Positions 24,561-33,481 of a DNA stretch of 64,000 nt are shown here, one piece after another. The stretch comes from Streptomyces sp. NBC_01296. GTDB lineage: Bacteria > Actinomycetota > Actinomycetes > Streptomycetales > Streptomycetaceae. The DNA is taken from contig NZ_CP130720.1 in the NCBI RefSeq assembly GCF_035984415.1, forward strand, positions 4,278,001 to 4,342,000. The letters are read 5' to 3'. Under the pieces are notes generated by a model that saw only the letters and a list, made by a program, of their open reading frames with translations, was not told the DNA's origin and made no database searches. Made by a program: the position numbers and the translations under genes. Position 1 is the stretch's first letter; each line of letters begins with the position of its first letter.

Positions 24561-25747
24561 GCGGATGCCTCCGGGGAACGGGGTGGACGGGGTGGCAGCG
24601 GCAGGCTCGCCGCCACTTCGAAGCCACCGCCGGAGCGGGGGCCCGTCCGCACGGTGCCGCCGACGCTGCGGGCGCGCTCGCCCATGCCGACGATGCCGAA
24701 ACCCGGGGCGGTGGAACCCGCCCCCGGGCCCCGGCCGTCGTCGCTGACGGTGAGCCGCAGAGCCCCCTCCGCCGCCGCCACGCGGACCCGGACGGTGGCG
24801 GCGGGACCCGCATGGCGGACCGCGTTGGTCAGCGACTCCTGGACGATGCGGTAGGCGGCGGCCCCCACGGCCGGCGGGACATGGACTCCGCCGGTGTCCA
24901 TCGTCAGTTCCGCCTCGGCCGTACGGACCAGATCGGGCAGCCCCGCGAGGTCCGGCAGCGGCCCGTGCTCATCGGCGCGGAGCACGGTCAGGGTCGTACG
25001 GAGCTCCGCGCGGGCCTCGCGGCAGGTGTCGGCGATGGAGTCCAGCGCCTCGGCGATCGCCGCCCGGTCGAGCCGGTCCGGGTCCACGGCGAGGACGTGG
25101 GCGGCGACCGACGTACGGACACCGATCAGCGTGATGCTGTGGGCCAGCAGATCGTGCAGGTCGCGGGCGATGCGCAGACGCTCCTCCGCGATCCTGCGGT
25201 CGGTGGCCTGTCCGACCCGGGTGCTCTCCTCGGCCAGGTACTTGCGGTAGTTGCGGACGGCGACGCCGAGCACGAGGGCCGCCACCAGCCAGCCGGAGGT
25301 GCGCAGGACGTCCAGGGCGCGGTGGACGCCGTTGGACGACATGGCGCTCACCGCGAAGCCCACGACGCACACGCCGACCGTCACCGTCCGGCGGACGGTG
25401 CCGGTGGCGGCCACCGTGTACAGGGCGAGCATCCCGGCCGGCATGGGGGCGGCGTGGGCGTTGTCGAGCAGTTGGTACGGGGCGATGCAGGCGACGGATC
25501 CGATCATCACCGCGAGCGGCCGGCGCCGCCGCCACACCAGGAGCAGGGCCGAGCAGGCGAGCAGGGCCCACCCGAGCGCGTCCGGCCGCATCGCGGTGTC
25601 GGCGTACGCCACGGCCCCGCAGAGCAGGGCGACACCGGCCGCGATCACCGCGTCGTTCCGCGTCGGGTGCGCGGCCGCCAGGGGGTCCTGGTGCAGTACG
25701 CGCAGTACGCGCGCGGCCGCGCTCGGGGGGTCGGTCACTTCTGCCAC
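24557..25747 (-). CDS. DesK/NarX-type sensor histidine kinase
   Basis: A 396-residue membrane kinase. Residues about 30-170 hold five or six membrane helices; the HisKA_3 dimerisation helix EERLRIARDLHDLLAHSI carries the phospho-accepting His198; the C-terminal HATPase domain has the N box (AYRIVQESLTNAVRHA) and G box (VSDDGRGPG, GFGIVGMGERA). The start is GTG 25747, which follows GAGGG and lies just after the MMPL stop at 25764; the longer frame to 25864 would overlap the transporter. It phosphorylates the adjacent response regulator. Confidence 0.93.
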   Translation of the reverse strand: MAEVTDPPSAAARVLRVLHQDPLAAAHPTRNDAVIAAGVALLCGAVAYADTAMRPDALGWALLACSALLLVWRRRRPLAVMIGSVACIAPYQLLDNAHAAPMPAGMLALYTVAATGTVRRTVTVGVCVVGFAVSAMSSNGVHRALDVLRTSGWLVAALVLGVAVRNYRKYLAEESTRVGQATDRRIAEERLRIARDLHDLLAHSITLIGVRTSVAAHVLAVDPDRLDRAAIAEALDSIADTCREARAELRTTLTVLRADEHGPLPDLAGLPDLVRTAEAELTMDTGGVHVPPAVGAAAYRIVQESLTNAVRHAGPAATVRVRVAAAEGALRLTVSDDGRGPGAGSTAPGFGIVGMGERARSVGGTVRTGPRSGGGFEVAASLPLPPRPPRSPEASA

Positions 25748-25763
25748 CGGGACATCGTCGCCC

Positions 25764-27917
25764 TCATCGCCGGTCGCCGACCAGTTCCGGCGCGGGTCCG
25801 GCCACCGGGGCCGAGGTACCGGAAGGCCGGCCCGGCCACCACACCCTGCGGCCGAGCAGCACACTGGCGCTGGTCACCAAGTACGTGCGGACCAGGAAGG
25901 TGTCCAGGATCACCCCGACCGCGACGACCGTGCCCATCTCCACGAACATCACCAGCGGCAGCGAGGCGAGCACCGCGAAGGTCGCCGCCAGGACGATCCC
26001 GGCCGAGGCGATCACTCCGCCGGTGGTGCGGAGCGCGGTCAGTGCGGCCCGCCTCGGCTCGGCGCCGCCCCGGGTCTCCTCGCGGGTGCGGTGCATCAGG
26101 AAGATGCCGTAGTCGACGCCGAGGGCGACCAGGAAGACGAAGGTCAGCAGCGGCAGGCCCGGGTCGACGCCGGTGAAGCCGAAGACCGGGCCGAAGACCA
26201 GTCCGCCGATGCCCAGCGCCGCGCCCCACACCAGCACGACGGCGGCGACCAGGAGCAGCGGGGCGACCAGGCTGCGCAGCAACAGCATGAGGACGAGCAG
26301 CACCGAGGCGAGCACGAGGGGGATGACGATCAGGCGGTCGTGGGCGTTGGTGGTGGCCAGGTCGAGTTGCCGGGCGCTCGCGCCGCCCACGTGCGCGCCG
26401 TCGAGTCCGGCCCGCAGCCGTTCGATGACGGCGCTCTCCCCCGCGGACTCCGGCGCGGCCTCGGCGGTGACGGCGATCTCGGTCCAGCCGCCGCCGCTGC
26501 GGCCCCGCTCGGCGCCGGCGACGCCTTCGACGGACCTGGCTTCGGCGAGGATCCGGTCGGCGGCTGCGGTGGGCGCCATGACCTCGATGGGCCGGCTGCT
26601 GCGATCCGGGAAGGCCTTGGCCAGCGTTCCCATGGCGGCGATCGACTCGGGCTTGCTGGTGAAGCTGTCCTCCCTCTTGAGCGCACCGGGCAGGCTGAAC
26701 ACACCGAGCGCCAGCGCGCCGAGCAGCACGACTCCCGTGACGAGCACGACGACCGGCCGCTTGCCTGCCGAACTCCCCATCACGGCAAAGACGTTGAAGG
26801 TGTACTGCTTGGGTTCGCTGCCGTACGCGGGGATCAGCGGCCAGAACACCCGCCGTCCGAGCAGCACCAGGACCGCCGGCAACAGCGTCATCATCGCGAT
26901 GAGCGCGCACAGTACGCCCACCGCGCCGACCGGGCCGAGACCGCGGATGTTGTTGAGGTCGGCGGCGAGCAGACAGGCCAGCCCCGCCACGACCGTCCCG
27001 CAGGAGGCCAGCACCGCCGGTCCGCAACCGCGCAGCGCGGTGCGCATCGCATCGTGGGGAAGGGGGGTACGGCGCAGTTCGTCGCGGTAGCGGGCGACGA
27101 GCAGCAGTGCGTAGTCGGTGCCCGCGCCGAAGACCAGGACCGTCATGATCCCGGCGCTCTGGCTGGTCACGGTGAGCCCGAAGCCCGAGGCGAGCCCGTA
27201 CACGGCGGCCCGCGCGCAGACCGCGGCCGCCCCGACCACCACCAGCGGCACCAGCCAGAGCACCGGGCTGCGGTAGGTGAGGATCAGGAGCAGGGCCACC
27301 ACCAGGCCGGTTGCCAGCATCAGCGTCCCGTCGATGGAGCCGAACACCTCCTTGGCGTCGACTTCGACGGCGCCGTCGCCGCCGACCCACACGCTCAGCC
27401 CGTCGCCACCGCGCGCATGGGCCCGTACGCCCTCGACGAAGGCCTTCCGCGCGGTGTCGTCCGTGCCGGGCGCGGCCGTGGACACCGCGTACATGAGGGT
27501 GGCGCCGTCCCCGGACGGAACACCGGGTCCGCGGAGGGTCGCGCCGAAGTCCCGGGGGTCCTTCGACCCGGCAAGCAGCACGGGGGGCTCGGCGGACCCT
27601 GTCCCCGCCGTACCCGCCGGGACCGTGACCGCCGCGACCTGCCGTTCGGCGGCGCCCCGGTCGGCGGCGGTCAGCCCGCCGTCGCGGTGGTAGACGAGCA
27701 GCACGCTGGTCACCTCGCCGCCGGGCAGGTTCTCCTGGAGCCCGGCCACCTGCGTCGAGTCGGCTCCCGACGGCAGATAGTCCGCCGTCCGGTCACGCTG
27801 TACGTCCGCGAGCTTGCCCGCGAACGACCCGGCGACGGCGATCGCGATCACCCACAGCGCCAGCACGCCCCAGGGAATCACCCTGCGGTATCCACCTGTT
27901 CGCCCCGCCTGCCCCAT
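25764..27917 (-). CDS. MMPL-family (RND-like) transporter
   Basis: A 717-residue transporter with two repeated halves, each containing a large extracytoplasmic domain and a bundle of six helices. Hallmarks include the N-terminal WVIAIAVAGSFAGKLADVQRD, VFGAGTDYALLLVARYRDEL in the first half, and VALGVDYGIFLMHRTREE in the second. Such proteins export lipids, siderophores or drugs across the membrane. ATG 27917 follows GGGGAGGGG. The transporter is first in an operon with the two-component pair, so the pair probably senses its substrate and controls its expression. Confidence 0.93.
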   Translation of the reverse strand: MGQAGRTGGYRRVIPWGVLALWVIAIAVAGSFAGKLADVQRDRTADYLPSGADSTQVAGLQENLPGGEVTSVLLVYHRDGGLTAADRGAAERQVAAVTVPAGTAGTGSAEPPVLLAGSKDPRDFGATLRGPGVPSGDGATLMYAVSTAAPGTDDTARKAFVEGVRAHARGGDGLSVWVGGDGAVEVDAKEVFGSIDGTLMLATGLVVALLLILTYRSPVLWLVPLVVVGAAAVCARAAVYGLASGFGLTVTSQSAGIMTVLVFGAGTDYALLLVARYRDELRRTPLPHDAMRTALRGCGPAVLASCGTVVAGLACLLAADLNNIRGLGPVGAVGVLCALIAMMTLLPAVLVLLGRRVFWPLIPAYGSEPKQYTFNVFAVMGSSAGKRPVVVLVTGVVLLGALALGVFSLPGALKREDSFTSKPESIAAMGTLAKAFPDRSSRPIEVMAPTAAADRILAEARSVEGVAGAERGRSGGGWTEIAVTAEAAPESAGESAVIERLRAGLDGAHVGGASARQLDLATTNAHDRLIVIPLVLASVLLVLMLLLRSLVAPLLLVAAVVLVWGAALGIGGLVFGPVFGFTGVDPGLPLLTFVFLVALGVDYGIFLMHRTREETRGGAEPRRAALTALRTTGGVIASAGIVLAATFAVLASLPLVMFVEMGTVVAVGVILDTFLVRTYLVTSASVLLGRRVWWPGRPSGTSAPVAGPAPELVGDRR

Positions 27918-28029
27918 CTCGGGCCCCTCCCCATGGACTCGGCCCGGTGGCCCCGATGGCCCGCCCGGTTGCCTCCAGCGTCCCGCCCCCGAAGGGCCGT
28001 TCCCTCACGCCGACGCAGGAGATCGCCCC

Positions 28030-28074
28030 TACTCCCCCGGGCGTCCCGGACCCGCCCGTACTCCCCCGGGAGTA
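28030..28074. promoter_or_regulatory. Candidate response-regulator operator upstream of the MMPL operon
   Basis: TACTCCC-CC-GGGAGTA (28059-28074) is a perfect 16-bp dyad. The half-like sequence TACTCCCCCGGG occurs again at 28030-28041, 29 bases away on the same strand. They lie 113-157 bases upstream of the MMPL start, on the side from which the operon is transcribed, and dyads of this type are typical for NarL-class regulators. Confidence 0.55.
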
Positions 28075-28197
28075 GCGCCCGCCCCCGCACCGGACCCGAC
28101 GCTCGGGTGCCGCCGGGATGCCCGGGGGGACACGTGGGTCGTTGCTCGAGGCCCTCCAGGTTTCCGGGTCGGCCTACGGCTCCGCCGCGCGAAGCTG

Positions 28198-28377
28198 ATG
28201 CTCGATGCCGTCGGCCCGGACACCACCGCCGCCGCGCTGCGCTGCGGACGTCTGCTCGCGCGCCTGCGCCTCACCGATGCGTGCGGCCGGCCGCTGTGCG
28301 CCCGGGTACGGCCACCGCTCGTCGAATGGTCCGCCCCGGCTCGATGGCCTGACCCCGTGGCTGACCCCGCGGCCTGA
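28198..28377 (+). CDS. Possible small gene or coding remnant
   Basis: A 59-codon frame, MLDAVGPDTTAAALRCGRLL.. to ..DPVADPAA, has unusually high third-position G/C for non-coding DNA, and starts at ATG 28198. It has no good ribosome site and no recognised family, and may be the tail of a lost gene: the frame stays open upstream. Its stop lies three bases before the shared VOC promoter element, much as the AraC gene tail overlaps the second copy. Confidence 0.25.
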   Translation: MLDAVGPDTTAAALRCGRLLARLRLTDACGRPLCARVRPPLVEWSAPARWPDPVADPAA

Positions 28378-28379
28378 CA

Positions 28380-28425
28380 GGTCAGGAATCGAGAAGCCCG
28401 GCCGCTGCGCCGCGGCTAGCGTGAT
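28380..28425 (+). promoter_or_regulatory. Promoter element of VOC gene 1 (copy A of a shared motif)
   Basis: GGTCAGGAATCGAGAAGC (28380-28397) and CTAGCGTGAT (28416-28425), 18 bases apart, recur almost identically upstream of the second VOC gene at 29376-29422. The second box sits 5-10 bases before the start codon, so transcripts may have very short leaders, with the 18-mer as an activator site or -35 region. The AraC regulator encoded between the two copies is the obvious candidate binder. Confidence 0.75.
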
Positions 28426-28429
28426 GGTC

Positions 28430-28840
28430 ATGGACATCACCATTCACACGACCGCCCTCCCGCACGACGACCCGGACGCCGCCGTCGCCTTCTACCGCGA
28501 CGCCCTCGGCTTCGAGGTCCGCAGCGACGTCGGCCAGGGCAAGATGCGCTGGATCACGGTCGGCCCCGTCGGCCAGCCCGGCACGTCCATCCTCCTGGCG
28601 CCGCCGGCCGCCGACCCCGGGATCACCGAGGACGAGCGCCGCACCATCGTCGAGATGATGGCCAAGGGCACCTACGGCTGGATCCTGCTGGCCACCCGGG
28701 ACCTCGACGGCACTTTCGAGAAGGTGCAGGCCACCGACGCCGAGGTCGTCCAGGAGCCGACCGAGCAGCCGTACGGCGTACGCGACTGCGCCTTCCGCGA
28801 CCCCGCGGGCAACCTGGTCCGCATCCAAGAGCTGCGCTGA
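28430..28840 (+). CDS. VOC-superfamily (glyoxalase/bleomycin-resistance-like) protein
   Basis: A 136-residue protein with the VOC fold: MDITIHTTALPHDDPDAAVAFYRDALGFEV is the first beta-alpha-beta unit, and DCAFRDPAGNLVRIQEL the last strand with the usual DPxGN turn. Likely metal ligands are in the strands of these modules. The role could be detoxification of reactive electrophiles or antibiotic binding. ATG 28430 is chosen; ATG 28424 is two codons upstream in the same frame. It is followed by an AraC gene and another VOC gene, and shares a promoter element with the latter. Confidence 0.88.
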   Translation: MDITIHTTALPHDDPDAAVAFYRDALGFEVRSDVGQGKMRWITVGPVGQPGTSILLAPPAADPGITEDERRTIVEMMAKGTYGWILLATRDLDGTFEKVQATDAEVVQEPTEQPYGVRDCAFRDPAGNLVRIQELR

Positions 28841-28956
28841 CCCCGGCCGCCGCCGGACCGCTCCCCCGCCCTCCCCTCACCGGCGAACACAGCGCCACCG
28901 CCCGCCAGTTGAAGGCCGGCCCGGTGATCGTGAACATCGATGAACGGAGTCCCCCC

Positions 28957-29421
<465 letters not shown>

Positions 29422-29426
29422 TCGGC

Positions 29427-30050
29427 ATGAACTCCCTCGCATCCGTCACCCTCGAGGTGGCCGACCACACGGCCGCCGACCGCTTCTACACCGCCTTCGG
29501 CCCGGGCGCCCGGGTGCGCCTGCAGGCCTCGGAGGCACCGACATCCGGCTTCCGCGGCTTCGCCCTGGCGCTCACGGTGTCCCAGCCCGCCACCGTCGAC
29601 GCATTCCTCGGCGCCGCCCTCGACGCCGGCGCCACGGCGCTGAAGCCCGCCTCGAAGTCCTTCTGGGGCTACGGCGGCGTCGTACGGGCCCCCGACGGGA
29701 CGATCTGGAAGGTCGCCACCTCGGCGAGGAAGGACACCGGCCCGGACACCCGGCAGATCGACGAGATCGTGCTCCTGCTGGGATCGGCGGACGTGTCCGC
29801 GAGCAAGCGGTTCTACGTCGGCCAAGGCCTCGCCGTCGCGAAGAGCTTCGGCAGCAAGTACGTCCAGTTCGACGCCCCTTCGGGCGGCGTCAAGCTGGCG
29901 CTGTACGGGCGCCGCGCCCTCGCCAAGGACCTCGGCGTCCCCGCCGACGGCGCCGGATCCCACCGGCTCGTCCTGGGCAGCGGTGCCGGCCCCTTCACCG
30001 ACCCGGACGGGTTCGCCTGGGAGGCCGCATCGATGGCGCCCACGCCCTGA
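29427..30050 (+). CDS. Two-domain VOC-superfamily protein
   Basis: A 207-residue protein with two VOC modules: MNSLASVTLEVADHTAADRFYTAFG.. at residues 1-110 and VLLLGSADVSASKRFYVGQGLAVAKSFGSKYVQFD.. at residues about 110-205. The turn PDGTIWKV closes the first module, and TDPDGFAWE the second. Such tandem proteins bind or degrade small aromatic or electrophilic compounds. The start is ATG 29427, four bases after the shared promoter element. Confidence 0.88.
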   Translation: MNSLASVTLEVADHTAADRFYTAFGPGARVRLQASEAPTSGFRGFALALTVSQPATVDAFLGAALDAGATALKPASKSFWGYGGVVRAPDGTIWKVATSARKDTGPDTRQIDEIVLLLGSADVSASKRFYVGQGLAVAKSFGSKYVQFDAPSGGVKLALYGRRALAKDLGVPADGAGSHRLVLGSGAGPFTDPDGFAWEAASMAPTP

Positions 30051-30107
30051 TCCGTCACCGCAGAAACGTCACCGCCGACCGATGGGCACCGTACGACTGG
30101 AGGAAGC

Positions 30108-30872
30108 ATGACAAGCGCGCCGCCACGTGGGCTCGAGGAGAGGCTGCGGGACACCCGCGCCCAGCTCATCCCCCTCGCCGCCGTCCTGGCCGCCGCCGGG
30201 AACGCGGCCGAGCCGGCCGGCGCCCAGCGCAAGCTCGCCCGCTGGTACTGGTGCGGAGTGTTCGGGGAGCTGTACGGAGGCTCGACCGAGACCCGGTTCA
30301 GCCAGGACCTGCCGGACGTCGTGGAGTGGATCCGCGGCAGCGACCAGGAGCCGCGCACGGTCACGGCCGCGCAGTTCGCGCCGGGCCGGCTGCTGACCCT
30401 GCGCACCCGCCAGAGTGCCGCGTACAAGGGCATCTACGCGCTGCTGCTCAAGGCCGGGGCGGCCGACTGGCGGACGGGCGAGCCGGTGAAGGTGACCGAC
30501 TACTTCGACGAGGCCGTCGACATCCACCACATCTTCCCGAAGGCGTGGTGCGAGCAGAACGGGTTCAAGTCGGAGATCTACAACTCCATCGTCAACAAGA
30601 CCCCCCTGACCTCACGCACGAACCGGATCATCGGCAGCCAGGCTCCCTCCGCCTACCTGACGCAGCTGGCGAAGACCGCCGAGATCGGCCCGGCGGAGCT
30701 GGACGCGCACGTCCGCACCCATGTCGCCGACCCCGCCCTCATGCGCGCCGACGACTTCGACGGCTTCTTCGCCGCCCGCAAGGCGGCCCTGCTCGCCGCG
30801 ATCTCGGGCGAGATGGGCAAGGCGATCCTGACGGACGCCGAGTCCGAAGCCGACGCCGCCTGGGTGTCCTGA
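30108..30872 (+). CDS. Orphan GmrSD-type HNH domain (DUF262/DUF1524 C-terminal part)
   Basis: A 254-residue protein matching the C-terminal third of GmrSD/DUF262 proteins: RKLARWYWCGVFGELYGGSTETRF, then AAYKGIYALLLKAGAADWRTGEP, and the HNH core DIHHIFPKAWCEQNGF..YNSIVNKTPLTSRTNRIIGSQAPSAYL. GmrSD enzymes are type IV restriction systems that cut modified phage DNA using an N-terminal NTP-binding DUF262 domain, which is absent here. ATG 30108 has a perfect GGAGGAA site, so the short form is probably translated. It may be a stand-alone nuclease or a 5'-truncated relic. Confidence 0.75.
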   Translation: MTSAPPRGLEERLRDTRAQLIPLAAVLAAAGNAAEPAGAQRKLARWYWCGVFGELYGGSTETRFSQDLPDVVEWIRGSDQEPRTVTAAQFAPGRLLTLRTRQSAAYKGIYALLLKAGAADWRTGEPVKVTDYFDEAVDIHHIFPKAWCEQNGFKSEIYNSIVNKTPLTSRTNRIIGSQAPSAYLTQLAKTAEIGPAELDAHVRTHVADPALMRADDFDGFFAARKAALLAAISGEMGKAILTDAESEADAAWVS

Positions 30873-30938
30873 GTCCGCAGCCGGATCGCCGGTCGGGGTT
30901 GAGGAGGAGCGGGGCCTCCTCCGCCCGCCGCCGCCCGG

Positions 30939-31895
30939 TCAGCGGGTGGCGGCGCGGGTGCGGGCTCGCCAGCGGACGTACTGCTCCTCCGGATCGCCCG
31001 TGTACGCCCACGGGACCCGGGTGGCCCGGCCGTCCAGGAGGTCGAAGACCGTGGCCGCGTCCGCGAGCATGTCGGCGTGGACCAGGCCGTGGGCCAGGTG
31101 GTTGAGGTCGGCCACGTCCTGGGCCTGCGGGGCCGTACGGGGCCAGATCCAGCGCTCCATCGTCGTCCGCAGGTCCCAGCGTCCCGCGTCGCCGCTCCAG
31201 TGGTGCAGCAGGTCCAGGCTGTTCCTGCCCTCGCCCTCGGCCCGGTGCCGGTACTGCTCCGCCCGGGCCACCTGCGGCAGGACCGCGAGCGGCGAGCCCA
31301 GCGGGGCGGCGGCCGCGCGGTCCCGCGCGAAGTTGTACGCCTGGCCGTGCGAGCCGTGCCAGCGGGCGGACATGTAGCGCAGCCCCTGGTGGTGCGCCTC
31401 CCGGTGGTACGGGTCGCGGGCGCAGAGCTCCTGCCACCACCGGCCCATGGAGGCGTGCCCGCCCTCGTACAGCCGCGCCAGGGTCACCAGCGAGACCCAC
31501 GGATGGGGGTCCTCCGGGGCTGCGTCGGAGGCTTGCAGGCAGATCCGGGCGGTCCAGTCGAGGCGGTTCACGGCCGGCATCGTCCCGCGCCGGGCGACCG
31601 CGAACATCCGCATCACCTCGATGTCCGCGCGGAGCACGACCGCGTCGGGGCTGTCCGGCTCGGAAGCCTGCCAGGCCTCCGCGACCCGCCGGTCCGCGGC
31701 GGCGTCGGCCAGCAGCCGGATCCGGTGGCTGCGCCGGTCCCAGTCGCGGGGCGCACCGGCCGCGAGCAGGTCGCGCAGGCCCTGCCAGCGGCCGGCGGCG
31801 ACGTCCTGGCAGGCCTCCGACAGGGCCTTGTCGCCGAATGCGGGATCGTACTGCGGTGCCGCCGGGGAGCGGCGGCGTTTCCAGGCCATGGCCAT
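30939..31895 (-). CDS. Conserved streptomycete hypothetical, TPR-like
   Basis: A 318-residue, Ala/Trp-rich helical protein starting MAMAWKRRRSPAAPQYDPAF. Repeated helix pairs with motifs such as W.SLVTLARLYEGGHASMGRWWQELCARDPYH and LLAAGAPRDWDRRSHRI suggest a tetratricopeptide-like superhelix. GAGGAGGG lies about nine bases before ATG 31895. I recall similar proteins in many streptomycetes without assigned function. The gene lies 77 bases downstream of the APC permease on the same strand; whether they share a transcript is unclear. Confidence 0.65.
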   Translation of the reverse strand: MAMAWKRRRSPAAPQYDPAFGDKALSEACQDVAAGRWQGLRDLLAAGAPRDWDRRSHRIRLLADAAADRRVAEAWQASEPDSPDAVVLRADIEVMRMFAVARRGTMPAVNRLDWTARICLQASDAAPEDPHPWVSLVTLARLYEGGHASMGRWWQELCARDPYHREAHHQGLRYMSARWHGSHGQAYNFARDRAAAAPLGSPLAVLPQVARAEQYRHRAEGEGRNSLDLLHHWSGDAGRWDLRTTMERWIWPRTAPQAQDVADLNHLAHGLVHADMLADAATVFDLLDGRATRVPWAYTGDPEEQYVRWRARTRAATR

Positions 31896-31972
31896 GCGGA
31901 CTGGACCCTCCTCGGATCGACGGACCCAACCAGCTGGGGACCTGCGGGACTGCGGGCGTACGGGCCGACGGC

Positions 31973-33481
31973 TCAGAAGTCGGTGAGGAGTTCGTCGGAG
32001 CGGCCCGTGCCGGCCCGGGAGGAGGGGTCGAGGTCGGTGACTCCGTACGAGGCGTCCACGGCCCGGGCGCGTTCGGGGTCCAGCGGGACCGCCTCGTAGT
32101 ACGAGCGGCCGTGCTGCCGGTACCTCAGCATCGGCACGACGCCCAGCACGAGCGTTCCGAGCCCGATGCCGAGGGCGAGGGCGTTCAGCTCGGTCAGCGA
32201 CCGGACGAAGATCCACACCATGAACAGACCGCCGCCCAGCGGCCACAGGCCGATGAGGAGCAGGTTCCCCACGGACGCGAACAGCTGCTTGCGGTGGACC
32301 ACGACGGCGGAGAACGCGGCGAGGCCGTAGTAGAAGCAGATCAGCAGGCCCACGCCGCTGACCGCGTCGGCGAGCAGCCGCGCTCCGGAGCCGGAGCCCG
32401 TGCCGGAGCCCAGATTGGCCGCGACGGTGAGGGCGAGGGCGACGCCCGCGACGACCGCGGTGGCGGTCCACGGCGTCCGGCTACGGGAGTGGATGCGGCC
32501 GAACGCCGGGGGCAGGGTGCGGTCGCGGCCCATGGCGAACAGGGTGCGGGTGGCCTGGATGAGCGAGGTCTCCAGCGTGGCGACGGTGGAGAGCAGCACC
32601 GCGAGGACGAGCAGCCGGCCGCCCCAGCCGGGCCAGACCGCGTCCCCGAGGACGGTGAGGAAGGACTCGGGGTTCTGCCGTACGACGTCGGTGCCGACGA
32701 GGATGTTGACGGAGATGGTGAAGACGACGAACAGGGCGAAGCACGTCACGACGCCGATCACCCCGCCGAACCCGGAGCCGCGGCGGCCGCTGCGGGTCTC
32801 CTCGCCGAGGTTGCTGGTGACGTCCCAGCCCCAGTAGGCGAAGACGGCGATCAACGCGCCGGTCACGAAGTGGTGTTGGCCGTCGAAGTGGCCGAATCCG
32901 AACCAGGAGAGGGAGAAGTCCGCCACGTTGCCGTCGGTGGACAGGGCGGCGACGGCGAAGGCCAGGAGCAGTACGAGCTGCGTCCCGGTGACGGCGGTCT
33001 GGGCATGGGCGCTGATCCGGGCGCCGTACATCACGACGCCGGCCACGAGCAGGAACCAGCCCGCACCGACCGCCGTGGCCAGGGCGGTGTGGCCGGCCGC
33101 CGGGACCCCGAAGAGGGACAGCGTCGCGGCGCCGGCGGGCAGGGCGGTGGAGGCCATGAACACGGTGGCGGAGACGACGAGCGCCCAGCCGCTGAGGAAG
33201 CCGAGGGAGGGATGCAGCGACCGGCCCGTCCAGGCGTACGAGGCCCCGGCGTTCGGGTCGAGGCGGCCCAGGTGGCGGAAGGCGAGGGCGATGCCGAGGA
33301 CGGGGAGGGCGCAGTACAGGAGGACCGCCGGGCCGGCGACACCGACGGCTGCTATCAGTGCGGGGAAGGTGCCCGCGATGGTGTAGGCCGGGCCGCAGCC
33401 CGCCACGGCCATCACGACGGAGTCGAACGTGCCCAGCGCGTCGGCCCGCAGACTCCCTCCGGCACCAGAGTGCTTGCTCAC
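31973..33481 (-). CDS. APC-superfamily amino acid permease
   Basis: A 502-residue protein with about twelve membrane helices. The N-terminal ALGTFDSVVMAVAGCGPAYTIAGTFPALIAAVG is the unwound TM1 substrate region of APC transporters, and GASYAWTGRSLHPSLGFLSGWALVV the next conserved segment. It imports amino acids or polyamines by proton symport; the substrate is unknown. The start is GTG 33481 or GTG 33487, both with AGGAAAG upstream. An unusually long pyrimidine-rich stretch lies in the leader. Confidence 0.88.
   Translation of the reverse strand: MSKHSGAGGSLRADALGTFDSVVMAVAGCGPAYTIAGTFPALIAAVGVAGPAVLLYCALPVLGIALAFRHLGRLDPNAGASYAWTGRSLHPSLGFLSGWALVVSATVFMASTALPAGAATLSLFGVPAAGHTALATAVGAGWFLLVAGVVMYGARISAHAQTAVTGTQLVLLLAFAVAALSTDGNVADFSLSWFGFGHFDGQHHFVTGALIAVFAYWGWDVTSNLGEETRSGRRGSGFGGVIGVVTCFALFVVFTISVNILVGTDVVRQNPESFLTVLGDAVWPGWGGRLLVLAVLLSTVATLETSLIQATRTLFAMGRDRTLPPAFGRIHSRSRTPWTATAVVAGVALALTVAANLGSGTGSGSGARLLADAVSGVGLLICFYYGLAAFSAVVVHRKQLFASVGNLLLIGLWPLGGGLFMVWIFVRSLTELNALALGIGLGTLVLGVVPMLRYRQHGRSYYEAVPLDPERARAVDASYGVTDLDPSSRAGTGRSDELLTDF

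Larger units (their letters stand above)
27918..28429. other. Intergenic region between the MMPL operon and the first VOC gene
   Basis: This 510-base interval holds the upstream control region of the leftward MMPL operon, with a direct repeat and palindrome at 28030-28074, a possible 59-codon reading frame at 28198-28377, and the shared VOC promoter element at 28380-28425. Nothing else stands out. Confidence 0.6.

Noticed and set aside
25251..28352. A 1033-codon plus-strand frame over the MMPL and kinase genes
   Set aside because: It is antisense to well-supported genes, low in complexity and without a ribosome site.
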